From a virus, in IMG/VR virus record IMGVR_UViG_3300037117_000006, positions 1 through 20,746 of that record: a stretch of DNA of 20,746 nucleotides. One strand, given 5' to 3'. Positions 14,178 through 20,010 of this stretch are shown in pieces. Under the pieces are notes generated by a model. That model saw only the letters and a list, made by a program, of their open reading frames with translations. It was not told where the DNA came from and searched no databases. How positions within the stretch are numbered: the stretch's first letter is position 1; the number at the start of each line of letters is the position of its first letter. A program made the translations under genes and the position numbers.

Positions 14178-14792
14178 ATGGTCTCGACAATGACTGACAT
14201 GGAAAAGCCCAACGCATTCACTGATTCGTTCGATTCCTTCGTATGCGACGAAGATACAATCAAAACTGAGCCTGATACGAACGGAGTCTACTACGTCGCA
14301 ACTGTCAAGTATGATGGCTGCGGCGAAGCGCCGTGGGAAGAGAATGACGGGCACGGGCCGGTCTCCGATTGGCGACGACTCGACAGTAAGCGGCCCGGCG
14401 AGCGCGTCTTGTGCACCGATAGAAGCAGTGCTCGCTTCTACGACTTCGAGGAAGCCGTGAAGATCGCACGCGCAGACGGCTGGGACGCCGAACCATACAA
14501 AACGGGAACGCCAGGTGAACGGGCAGTACGCGCAGTCGAGGACGACTTCAAGGTCCTCAAAGCGTGGTGTAATGACGAGTGGAGTTACTGCGGCGTCGTG
14601 CTCTCGCAACGGCAGATCGTTGACGAAGATGACGTTGAACTCGACAAGCATGTCGAGAGTCTGCGGGGCATCGAAGCCAACTATCCCGGCACCAAAAACG
14701 AGCACCTTACTCAGGTCGCGAATGACTTGCTCGAAGAAGCGAAGAGCCGGACGCATTCGCGCCGCATGATCGTGGAAGTGGTGGCGACATGA
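14178..14792 (+). CDS. Conserved-type phage protein, function unknown
   Basis: A 204-residue protein. ATG 14178 has an excellent ribosome binding site (GGAGG, 7 bases before). It is acidic and soluble with no signal peptide or membrane segment. Notable segments are GVYYVATVKYDGCGEAPWEE, GHGPVSDWR, KRPGERVL and RFYDFEEAVKIARADGWD (about residues 36-115), a pattern I associate with small phage and plasmid hypotheticals of unknown role. The C-terminal 70 residues are helical and end in RRMIVEVVAT. It is the first gene after the 14131 promoter and overlaps the next gene (ATGA), so it leads the accessory operon. No enzymatic motif was found. Confidence 0.8.
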   Translation: MVSTMTDMEKPNAFTDSFDSFVCDEDTIKTEPDTNGVYYVATVKYDGCGEAPWEENDGHGPVSDWRRLDSKRPGERVLCTDRSSARFYDFEEAVKIARADGWDAEPYKTGTPGERAVRAVEDDFKVLKAWCNDEWSYCGVVLSQRQIVDEDDVELDKHVESLRGIEANYPGTKNEHLTQVANDLLEEAKSRTHSRRMIVEVVAT

Positions 14793-14998
14793 CAACCACA
14801 GTCGATGTCCTGGTGAGCAATCAAGGCACCATCTTCACGTTCACGCCGCTCACATCGGCAGCACGTGAATGGATCGAAGAGAACGTCGCAAGCGAAGGCT
14901 GGCAGTGGCTGGGCGGATCGCTCTGCGTCGAACATCGTTACGCGAGCGACCTTGGTCGAGGCATGCGTGAAGCAAACCTAGAGCTAAAGGAGGGCTGA
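14789..14998 (+). CDS. Small conserved-type phage protein, function unknown
   Basis: A 69-residue protein with an ATGA overlap to the gene before it. The sequence IFTFTPLTSAAREWIEENV, then GWQWLGGSLCVEHRYASDL, then GMREANL resembles a small protein common in phages and mobile elements: a strand, a helix, then a hydrophobic VEHRYA strand and a closing helix. No catalytic motif or export signal is present. It ends two bases before the next start, and its last codons supply the ribosome binding site AAAGGAGGG of that gene. The function is not known to me. Confidence 0.78.
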   Translation: MTTTVDVLVSNQGTIFTFTPLTSAAREWIEENVASEGWQWLGGSLCVEHRYASDLGRGMREANLELKEG

Positions 14999-15000
14999 AC

Positions 15001-15711
15001 ATGAGGCGCAGTCAGAGCTACGGCAAGATCGCTTACAATAATGCGGGGCGCAAAGAGAACCTCGTTGAGATCGAATGGGAGCTGACCGAAGAGAGCCGAT
15101 TTTCAATGAGTGGCTCGATCTGGAACCGCAACCACAGCGACATTATTGCAGGCGGGCAGTGTCTCGAAGAGATCGCGAAGCTGCTGCCGCACAACAAAGA
15201 CGTGCAGCGCAAAGTCGAAATCTGGCGCACTTGGCATCTCAACGACATGAAGGCTGACTGCGTACATCAACGGCAGCAAGGCTGGCCGCTTGAGAAGTCG
15301 ATCAATCTGTTCAGGTTCCAGCTCGACAGCGGGGTAAGCGGTCTCCGCAGTAAAATCGAAAATAACGCAATACATGGACTCAAATACGGGCAGATTGTAT
15401 CAAGCGGATGGTTGATTCCATTAAACGAGGAGGAAAAGCGGCTGCTCAATCTCCCGTTCTTCCTCGAAGTCTACAGCTACGACACGGCGATACCAACGCC
15501 CGAAGACTACGAGCCGGACCGTTTCCGCTCGTCACCTGAACGCAAGATGCTTGGCTGGGTACGAGCTGAAGATCACCCAGACGGACTGCTTGGCAAGCCG
15601 TGCAGCGTGTGCGGTTACAAGTACGGAACCGCGTGGCTGAAAGAAGAGTTGCCGCCCGAGATTGTGGCGGAAATCAAATCGTGGGGCTTAAAGAAGGAGG
15701 TGGCAGTGTGA
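15001..15711 (+). CDS. Phage/plasmid-type hypothetical with C-terminal CxxC
   Basis: A 236-residue protein with a textbook ribosome binding site (AAAGGAGGG, 6 bases before ATG). The first third is beta-rich (LVEIEWELTEESRFSMSGSIW). A central helical part has WRTWHLNDMKADCVHQ (about 76-91), and the C-terminus has KPCSVCGYKYGTAWLKEELPPEIV. The CxxCGYKYGTAWL segment looks like half a zinc ribbon and, together with the WHLNDM motif, marks a family I have seen only as hypothetical in mobile DNA. Other Cys and His residues (C60, C87, H88) could complete a metal site. The stop overlaps the next GTG start. No function can be assigned. Confidence 0.8.
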   Translation: MRRSQSYGKIAYNNAGRKENLVEIEWELTEESRFSMSGSIWNRNHSDIIAGGQCLEEIAKLLPHNKDVQRKVEIWRTWHLNDMKADCVHQRQQGWPLEKSINLFRFQLDSGVSGLRSKIENNAIHGLKYGQIVSSGWLIPLNEEEKRLLNLPFFLEVYSYDTAIPTPEDYEPDRFRSSPERKMLGWVRAEDHPDGLLGKPCSVCGYKYGTAWLKEELPPEIVAEIKSWGLKKEVAV

Positions 15712-15989
15712 ACGACAAGATCGCAGCAACGGTGCTGCTCAGTGACCCGTGTTTAGTAATCCTCGTCAAAGAAGGTGAGCACGGCTATTGGGAGCACGAA
15801 CGATGCCCAACCCCGCAAGACGCCTACGCTCGGGCTGACACGCTCAACGATGCGCTGAGAATCAGTCCAGCAGAACGCGAGGCGCTCTATTGCAGGTCAA
15901 TATTCCCACACAGCACCGCAACGGCGCAAACCTTCGCAGACACAGCGAAGCCGCTTGCGGAGAAGTACAGTGGGGTGGCAGTGTGAACG
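15699..15989 (+). repeat. Direct repeat of 16 bases at two consecutive gene junctions
   Basis: GGTGGCAGTGTGAACG occurs at 15699-15714 and again at 15974-15989. Each copy spans the end of one gene (reading VAV-stop) and the GTG start of the next (reading Met-Asn). The copies are 275 bases apart and bracket the 92-residue gene between them. This could be the trace of a junction duplicated when that small gene was inserted, or a shared translational coupling signal. Confidence 0.7.
15708..15986 (+). CDS. Small hypothetical protein bracketed by a 16-base repeat
   Basis: A 92-residue protein. The GTG at 15708 overlaps the previous stop (GTGTGA) and has AAGGAGG 7-8 bases upstream, so longer versions beginning inside the previous gene are not needed. 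The N-terminal half (AATVLLSDPCLVILVKEGEHGYWEHER) looks like two beta strands; the rest is helical (PQDAYARADTLNDALRISPAEREAL). No Cys cluster, signal peptide or enzyme motif is visible. I do not recognise the family. The start and stop lie in the two copies of the GGTGGCAGTGTGAACG repeat, which hints at insertion as a cassette. Confidence 0.7.
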   Translation: MNDKIAATVLLSDPCLVILVKEGEHGYWEHERCPTPQDAYARADTLNDALRISPAEREALYCRSIFPHSTATAQTFADTAKPLAEKYSGVAV

Positions 15990-16333
15990 CGCTCGACTAC
16001 ATCAAGGAGGTGACGAAGGAAACGTCACCCCTCGCTGGCCCAGGTGGAAGTCCGCTGTGGGGTCAGCACCACGAGCACGCGATGGAGATGCCAGCACCCG
16101 GCTTCGAGCGCGCTCTCGTGAGACTGCTCTTGGGCTTTGCGGAGTACGCGGACGTTTATAAGGAGCGGTACGAAAGCCCCGTTGGCGAGGACGGGTATCT
16201 CGGCGACAAGTGGGAAGACATCGCAAGCGGAATCCTCGGACTGCTCAACGGCGAGCACGGAAGACTCGACGCCTGTACGTTTGACAAGATGATCCGGCAA
16301 ATCGCAACTGACAACGGAGGCAACATCGAATGA
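15983..16333 (+). CDS. Hypothetical protein, 116 residues
   Basis: GTG 15983 overlaps the previous stop in the same GTGTGA arrangement as its neighbour. Only a weak GTGGGGTGG lies upstream, so translation is probably coupled. The protein starts MNALDYIKEVTKETSP and has GFERALVRLLLGFAEYADVYKERYESP (about 39-65), a long amphipathic helix. It then has GDKWEDIASGILGLLNGEHGRLDACTFDKMIRQIA, also helical. It is likely a small all-helical cytoplasmic protein. No motif points to a function. The stop overlaps the start of the secreted protein gene (ATGA), keeping the operon unbroken. Confidence 0.7.
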   Translation: MNALDYIKEVTKETSPLAGPGGSPLWGQHHEHAMEMPAPGFERALVRLLLGFAEYADVYKERYESPVGEDGYLGDKWEDIASGILGLLNGEHGRLDACTFDKMIRQIATDNGGNIE

Positions 16334-16770
16334 AAACACTCTACATCAGCCTGGGCGCGCTGCTCCTTGCGTTTGGCGTTCCTAGTATCGCTCACGCGCA
16401 GTACGTCAACGCTGGCTGCGGTCAACTGATCCGTTCGCGCATCCAGCTTGAAGACCAAGCCCAGGCTGCGAACGGTGCCGCCGATTACGGAACGGCATAC
16501 GAGCAGTACCAACAGGCCGTCGAATACCGAGCGAACTGTGCTGGCGAGACAACCGGCGCAGCGAAGCAGTGGAACCTCTACTTCGAGGCATCGGATTACT
16601 TCGGACTCGAAGCTGCAACGACGAGCGATGATTCGCCGTGGCACGATCAGGCAAGCGGCTTTCGTTCCGAAGCTCATGAGATCACGAACAACCTCCTCAA
16701 CGAGAATCTCGAAAGTGGTTTACGGCAGCTCGTGCAACAGCTCTGGAACTATACGCAAGGCGACGGGTAA
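16330..16770 (+). CDS. Secreted or periplasmic protein with Sec signal peptide, function unknown
   Basis: A 146-residue protein with ATGA overlap to the gene before. The N-terminus is a clear Sec signal peptide: MKTLY, then a hydrophobic core SLGALLLAFGVPSIA, then AHA-Q, with signal peptidase I cleavage expected after residue 23. The mature part is helical, with two Cys (GCGQL and RANCAGE) that could form a disulfide, and repeated QYQQAVEY/YEQ-like helices resembling a TPR-type or coiled-coil fold. Export of a phage-encoded protein in the middle of an accessory block is typical of lysogenic-conversion or superinfection-exclusion genes, but that is inference. A lysis-related role is less likely, since no lytic motif is seen. 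Confidence 0.78.
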   Translation: MKTLYISLGALLLAFGVPSIAHAQYVNAGCGQLIRSRIQLEDQAQAANGAADYGTAYEQYQQAVEYRANCAGETTGAAKQWNLYFEASDYFGLEAATTSDDSPWHDQASGFRSEAHEITNNLLNENLESGLRQLVQQLWNYTQGDG

Positions 16771-16775
16771 AGGGC

Positions 16776-16895
16776 ATGATCGGTGAGGACGAAGAAGAAG
16801 AACGCGCAGGCGTAGCACAGGCGCAGGGCGGCAGCAAGAGCCGGTCGAATCGCTGGGATCATGATCTATCAGGACCCTACGACATGGCCTCGTGA
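16776..16895 (+). CDS. Possible 39-residue acidic/Arg-rich small protein
   Basis: ATG 16776 lies 5 bases after the previous stop, with GGGTAAAGGG upstream as a fair ribosome binding site. The product begins MIGEDEEEERAG and ends NRWDHDLSGPYDMAS, overlapping the start of the next gene by 35 bases in another frame. The stretch would otherwise be a 90-base non-coding gap. Support is limited to the start signal and spacing; the family is unknown. It may serve mainly to bring ribosomes to the next start, which has no good site of its own. Confidence 0.4.
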   Translation: MIGEDEEEERAGVAQAQGGSKSRSNRWDHDLSGPYDMAS

Positions 16896-17655
16896 CGAGA
16901 AGGCCCTAGCAGAAGGCAACCGCGCGATGGAGGCCGCAGCACCGGCTTACCAAAGAGGCGACGATGACGAACCCGACTATCTGTTCTCGGAGCTGGTAAA
17001 CGGCAAGTGGCAGCCCTGCAATCGCGACGAGCACGGCATGCCAATCACAACCCCGGCGAGCGAACACGCACGGGTACAAGAGGGCGGCGCAGGATCGGGA
17101 TACCACGGACACCCAGGTCGTCCTGGGCAGCGTGGAGGATCGGGAGCAAGCGACGAGATTTCAAAGGCAATCAGTGGCATTCGCAAACATGGTGGCGTTA
17201 CCATCGACATCCATGGAAACATGCCGCAACACGGCTTTACCGTAGGTGGGCTGGGCGAAGAGAAGATCGTGGATAGGCTGACTCGTGAAAACGTGCAAGA
17301 ATATCACGTCAATAACGCGACGGCACTCGCGCAACCGAATCGGTACTTCGGAGGTTGGATTGAAAAGGGTCAGTTCTACATGGACGTTTCCGAAGTGCTT
17401 GGATCGCGAGTCGATGCATTAGCAGCGTGTCACGAGCGATTACAGATTGCAGCGTTCAACCTAGACTCAGGGGAATCGGTGTATGCAATGAGTGACGAAA
17501 GCAGACCGGGTAAGGATAACCCGGCAACCGAGATTCGCGAATCGGAAGGCAAGAAGCCTGAGTTTCCGAAGCTGTTGCTATTCGGCAAAGACGTGAACTT
17601 CGATGACATCGTGAATAAGGTCAACGCTGAAATCGAGAAGTCGAAAGCGTCGTGA
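16861..17655 (+). CDS. Second protein with the GRPG linker, fused to an unknown C-terminal domain
   Basis: A 264-residue protein; ATG 16861 is the only start left, because an in-frame stop lies shortly upstream. The N-terminal 70 residues are polar and Pro/Asp/Glu-rich, with YLFSELVNGKWQPCN. Residues 75-94 repeat the linker of the MuF/kinase protein (EGGAGSG, HPGRPGQRGGSG). The following domain (about 110-215) contains IDIHGNMPQHGFTVGG, LAQPNRYFGGWIEKGQFYMDVSEVL and AACHERLQIAAFNLDSGE. This resembles a compact alpha/beta domain that I have seen as a C-terminal module in phage head and polyvalent proteins, but it has no function I can name. It is not like the zeta kinase. The shared linker suggests both are packaged or processed alike. 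It ends with a GTGA overlap to a micro-ORF. Confidence 0.75.
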   Translation: MIYQDPTTWPRDEKALAEGNRAMEAAAPAYQRGDDDEPDYLFSELVNGKWQPCNRDEHGMPITTPASEHARVQEGGAGSGYHGHPGRPGQRGGSGASDEISKAISGIRKHGGVTIDIHGNMPQHGFTVGGLGEEKIVDRLTRENVQEYHVNNATALAQPNRYFGGWIEKGQFYMDVSEVLGSRVDALAACHERLQIAAFNLDSGESVYAMSDESRPGKDNPATEIRESEGKKPEFPKLLLFGKDVNFDDIVNKVNAEIEKSKAS

Positions 17656-17699
17656 ACACGCGCGACATTATCGACGCCGGTTGGTGGTTTGACATTTGA
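17652..17699 (+). CDS. 15-residue micro-ORF with tandem Trp codons (possible leader peptide)
   Basis: The GTG start overlaps the stop of the previous gene (GTGA), and the frame encodes MNTRDIIDAGWWFDI. The stop overlaps the next ATG (TGATG). It is the first of two micro-ORFs that bridge the gap to the Cys/His-cluster protein gene. The product looks unlike random sequence (a charged helix start, then GWWFD), but it may be only a coupling or leader peptide, or the remnant of a decayed gene. The tandem TGG codons are notable because a strong hairpin follows. Confidence 0.4.
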   Translation: MNTRDIIDAGWWFDI

Positions 17700-17752
17700 T
17701 GAGCGACATAGAGCGTGCGATTACAAGTGCTGAGAAGAATGAGCACTTGTAA
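17699..17752 (+). CDS. 17-residue micro-ORF running through a hairpin (possible leader peptide)
   Basis: The ATG overlaps the stop before it (TGATG), and the TAA overlaps the next ATG (TAATG). The peptide is MSDIERAITSAEKNEHL. Its last 11 codons lie in a 12-bp perfect inverted repeat, so a translating ribosome would open the hairpin just before the start of the 17752 gene. A control role by translational coupling is more likely than a stable product. Confidence 0.45.
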   Translation: MSDIERAITSAEKNEHL

Positions 17753-17753
17753 T
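17720..17753 (+). repeat. Perfect 12-bp inverted repeat (strong hairpin) over a start codon
   Basis: ATTACAAGTGCT (17720-17731) pairs exactly with AGCACTTGTAAT (17742-17753) around a 10-base loop, GAGAAGAATG. The right arm runs into the ATG of the downstream gene (17752-17754). An overlapping alternative fold (GAGC 17741-17744 with GCTC 17764-17767, GTAA 17749-17752 with TTAC 17759-17762) is followed directly by TTTTTATT and would exclude the first hairpin. Translational or transcriptional control is inferred. Confidence 0.75.
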
Positions 17754-18267
17754 GAGTGTTACAGCTCTTTTTATTGGCCCCGATGACAACGAAACGTGCA
17801 ATGGTTGTGAAGATGCGGTCGAAGGCAACCCGTACACGATAGAAACATGTCCGCAACCGGGCGATCAGGAGTGCATGTCGCGCTGTCGGCACGCGATTCA
17901 GATCGACGGCAACGCCCCATCGGACATGCCGACGATGACTTGGCGAGGATCGCTTGGGTTTCAGCCCGAGCTAGAGCCCGCTGAACCTGCGTTAGTCGAT
18001 ACCATTACCCCAGATGAAGGGATGCAGTCACCTGTAGACTTGGTGAACGCCTGGGCGAAGCACGACTCCGATATACTTTCAGGGATTCTTACCGACGATC
18101 CCAAGGCGCTCGAATACGCGAAACAGCTCGCAGTTCAGGGCTTTGATGATGTCGATGCAGTATCTGCGTACAATCTCGCTGATGCACTGAACGATGTAAC
18201 GAACCATGAAACGTGGCACGTCATCCTCCATGCAGGTCGCTGGTATGTTCAAGCTCAATCGTCGTAG
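17752..18267 (+). CDS. Protein with N-terminal Cys/His cluster, possible detached minor-head-protein segment
   Basis: A 171-residue protein; ATG 17752 overlaps the micro-ORF stop (TAATG). The first 50 residues hold CNGC (16-19), GNPYT, PQPGDQEC and SRCRH (C41, C45, H47), a probable metal-binding cluster. A similar Cys/His arrangement with GNPY and PQPG is, as far as I recall, found near the end of MuF-type minor head proteins. Here it is detached, 3.6 kb downstream of the MuF gene. Then comes an acidic Pro-rich linker (about 70-92) and a C-terminal alpha/beta part (SPVDLVNAWAKHD ... NHETWHVILHAGRWYVQA). No export signal is visible. The leader suggests controlled translation. The head-related reading is a hypothesis. 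Confidence 0.68.
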   Translation: MSVTALFIGPDDNETCNGCEDAVEGNPYTIETCPQPGDQECMSRCRHAIQIDGNAPSDMPTMTWRGSLGFQPELEPAEPALVDTITPDEGMQSPVDLVNAWAKHDSDILSGILTDDPKALEYAKQLAVQGFDDVDAVSAYNLADALNDVTNHETWHVILHAGRWYVQAQSS

Positions 18268-18490
18268 CGCACTTGCGCTCATCGGCGGCATACTCATGCT
18301 GCCTGCGTTGCCGAAGCCTAAAGCTCCTGATGAACCGGACATCGTTTGTGGTGGTCCGTGGGGTCAAGAAACTGCGGACTTGTGGACGTGTGGTATGTAT
18401 AAGAGCGGGCCATTAACGATTGCGCTTTTAGAGAAAACATGGCTTGACGAGCATCGTCGCATAATGGACTACTACCGGGGTGCAGTATGA
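18245..18490 (+). CDS. Small membrane-anchored or exported protein with Tat-like N-terminus
   Basis: An 81-residue protein. ATG 18245 lies 23 bases before the previous stop; an upstream ATG at 18206 would add a polar N-terminus that spoils the signal. The N-terminus MFKLNRRSALALIGGILMLPALPKP has a twin Arg before a hydrophobic run, like a Tat signal or a membrane anchor. It lacks the full SRRxFLK consensus and a clear AxA cleavage site. The mature part has two Cys (VCGGPWGQ, WTCGMYKSG) that might form a disulfide outside the cytoplasm. It is followed at once (ATGA) by the HExxH protein, so the two may act together. The family is unknown to me. Confidence 0.65.
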   Translation: MFKLNRRSALALIGGILMLPALPKPKAPDEPDIVCGGPWGQETADLWTCGMYKSGPLTIALLEKTWLDEHRRIMDYYRGAV

Positions 18491-18990
18491 ATGCGATTCA
18501 GCTCGTCGTATTTGACAAGCCGGTTAGCTTTTGGTGCGATGACTACACGACGCCTGAAGAACAAGCAACGGCTACTGCTGCCTTCATAGCCGCCGTCGCG
18601 CTACTCAACAGCCGCCGAGCATACTTTGATGATGCCCTCGTTGCGGCTATCAAAGAGATCAACGCCATCGTTATCACAGGTTCGGACAAAACGAACCTTG
18701 GTGCAACAGGAAAGTACAGTATGCTGCTATCGTCGGCATACATTGCACTGTGTTCAATCGCGTGGATTGCATCGCTGTTTATACACGAAGGGCAGCATCA
18801 TCTCAACGCTGGGAAGTATCCAGCGCCGAATGAATGGTGCAACGAGCAGTCGGCAGCACGGATGCAACTTACGGCTGGCGTGCTTATGGGATTCACGCCA
18901 TCCGAGGGCGCTGACCTCATAGCATATTCTGCGGACAGCAATGCCTCGGCAATGGAAGTTCATATGCGCGGATACAAAGGTCCACAGTGA
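18487..18990 (+). CDS. HExxH metalloprotease-like protein
   Basis: A 167-residue protein, ATG 18487 overlapping the previous stop, with GGGGTG upstream. Residues 92-104 read AWIASLFIHEGQH, a hydrophobic helix ending in HEGQH, which fits the zinc-binding HExxH (H100, E101, H104). A downstream Glu in CNEQSAARMQ (E120) sits 16 residues after H104 and could be the third zinc ligand, as in gluzincin-type folds. The following helix (RMQLTAGVLMGF) fits the same pattern. There is no signal peptide, so it may act in the cytoplasm or with the exported neighbour. Substrate and role (processing of a phage protein, host attack or wall-related) are unknown. The stop overlaps the next GTG. Confidence 0.68.
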   Translation: MNAIQLVVFDKPVSFWCDDYTTPEEQATATAAFIAAVALLNSRRAYFDDALVAAIKEINAIVITGSDKTNLGATGKYSMLLSSAYIALCSIAWIASLFIHEGQHHLNAGKYPAPNEWCNEQSAARMQLTAGVLMGFTPSEGADLIAYSADSNASAMEVHMRGYKGPQ

Positions 18991-19304
18991 AGTCGTCTTG
19001 GACGCCGCAGAACCCGCCGTGGTTTCCAGAGAAGATCATGGACGAGGCCAAGACGTTGATGACGTTTCGCTTAAGCATGCTACATCCCGACGTGGCATCA
19101 GGTGAGTGGCCTGCGCGGTTGAGGAACGATACGAGCTTTCATCAAGACTTGATCGACATGGCTGTGGAGCTTCTAAAGCAGGCGAAGTATCCGGTCATTG
19201 CGCTCCGAACCATGCTCGTCGTCAATGCGAAGTGTGATCTAATATGCCAACAGATTGCAGCGGAAAAAGGTTATCCGTATTGGGGCGGTGCTCGTGGCCG
19301 TTGA
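18987..19304 (+). CDS. Hypothetical protein, 105 residues
   Basis: GTG 18987 overlaps the previous stop (GTGA). The protein starts MKSSWTPQNPPWFPEKIMDEA, continues with SMLHPDVASGEWPARLRND and a helix VELLKQAKYPVIALRTMLVV, and ends YPYWGGARGR. It appears soluble and helical with no known motif. The last 11 bases overlap the probable start of the next gene. The role is unknown; it may belong to either the accessory block or the structural genes that follow. Confidence 0.65.
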   Translation: MKSSWTPQNPPWFPEKIMDEAKTLMTFRLSMLHPDVASGEWPARLRNDTSFHQDLIDMAVELLKQAKYPVIALRTMLVVNAKCDLICQQIAAEKGYPYWGGARGR

Positions 19305-19761
19305 AGTCTATCTCCACAACGTTGACGTGGTGATCTCGAAGCTCGTCAAAGTGGGCCAAGGGTTCGGTCCGTATGTCAACAACGTGCTTGATGATGCAGT
19401 GAACGAAGACATCTGGCCGTTGTGGATGCGGAACATTTCAGGAATGGTATCGCTTAGAACACTGCGAGCAATGGGGCACCCATACAGCAAGAAGTTCCCC
19501 GGAGCAAGCGGCGACTACAAGGTCAACATTCAAAGCGGTGAGCTAATGACTGCCACGCATATCGAAAGCGGTGACGATGGAAGCGGCCATTACGTTCGGC
19601 TTACCAACTCCTCGCCGCAATACATCTGGCTGCGTTACGGTACGGTCAAGATGCGGCCCAGAGACCCTGGGGGTGAAGCATTCACCGAAGCTATGCCCAC
19701 CATACGCGCTCGCTTTGCACAGGCCGTGCAAGCTGGTATAATCGAACTGTTCGCAAGCTAG
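19294..19761 (+). CDS. Possible head-tail or tail completion protein (HK97 gp10-like)
   Basis: 155 residues from GTG 19294 (GGGGCGG upstream); GTG 19288 and ATG 19255 are alternatives further inside the previous gene. The N-terminus is helical (VYLHNVDVVISKLVKVGQGF). The C-terminal half has GHYVRLTNSSPQYIWLRYGTVKMRPRDPGGEAFTEAMPTIRARF, close in pattern to the Y-x-x-Y-(V/I)-E-x-GT-x-x-M-x-(A/P)-x-P-F of HK97 gp10-like proteins, which link the connector to the tail tube. Here the usual PF is DPGG, so the match is partial. If right, the gene marks the return of the morphogenesis module after the accessory block. Another minor tail protein is the main alternative. Confidence 0.45.
   Translation: MAVEVYLHNVDVVISKLVKVGQGFGPYVNNVLDDAVNEDIWPLWMRNISGMVSLRTLRAMGHPYSKKFPGASGDYKVNIQSGELMTATHIESGDDGSGHYVRLTNSSPQYIWLRYGTVKMRPRDPGGEAFTEAMPTIRARFAQAVQAGIIELFAS
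19715..19742 (+). promoter_or_regulatory. Extended -10 promoter before the Acb2/Tad1-like gene
   Basis: TATAAT (19737-19742) is a perfect -10 box preceded by TGG, giving an extended -10. TTGCAC lies 16 bases upstream (19715-19720), a weak -35. The predicted start near 19749 leaves a short leader with TAGGAGGA (19759-19766), five bases before ATG 19771. The promoter lies within the end of the upstream gene. Confidence 0.6.
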
Positions 19762-19770
19762 GAGGATTCA

Positions 19771-20010
19771 ATGCTGCACGGAAGTACATTTCAGTATCTC
19801 AAGCCATCTGACAATCAACGCGAAACTATGCAAAGAGCGCGGGATAGTATCGATACTTGTGCCAGAGAGTTGGACGAAATACTGCCGGAAGGGCCTGATA
19901 AGACTTACCTCATCCGCAAACTGCGTGAGGTTGGCATATGGGCAAACGTAACGATCACGCGCTTATCGGATGGAACACCAAGAGAAGGAGCGACAGTCGA
20001 TTATGGGTAA
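19771..20010 (+). CDS. Acb2/Tad1-like small protein (candidate anti-CBASS/anti-Thoeris sponge)
   Basis: A 79-residue protein with a strong ribosome binding site (TAGGAGGA). It begins with a short N-terminal segment (STFQYLKPSDNQRE), then two helices: a charged first helix (RARDSIDTCARELDEILPEGPD) and a second ending RKLREVGIWANVTITR (about 49-64). The F-x-Y-x-x-P-(S/T) entry, the P-x-G/S-x-(E/D)-(K/R) turn and the L-(R/E)-E-(V/A)-x-x-WAN-x-x-I segment are the pattern of the Acb2/Tad1 hairpin domain. Acb2 binds cyclic di- and trinucleotides and silences CBASS; the related Tad1 binds signalling molecules of Thoeris. It has its own promoter, which suits a gene needed early in infection. The family call comes from pattern memory, not a search. 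The C-terminal tail (LSDGTPREGATVDYG) is extra. Confidence 0.68.
   Translation: MLHGSTFQYLKPSDNQRETMQRARDSIDTCARELDEILPEGPDKTYLIRKLREVGIWANVTITRLSDGTPREGATVDYG

Noticed and set aside
14148-14795. Long minus-strand frame opposite the 14178 gene
   Set aside because: It mirrors a real plus-strand gene with a strong ribosome binding site; no minus-strand start signal or protein motif was seen, and all supported genes lie on plus.
17741-17775. Firm call of a rho-independent terminator
   Set aside because: The stem is only two 4-bp segments with an internal loop and it lies in the start of a coding region, so it is kept only as part of an attenuator hypothesis.
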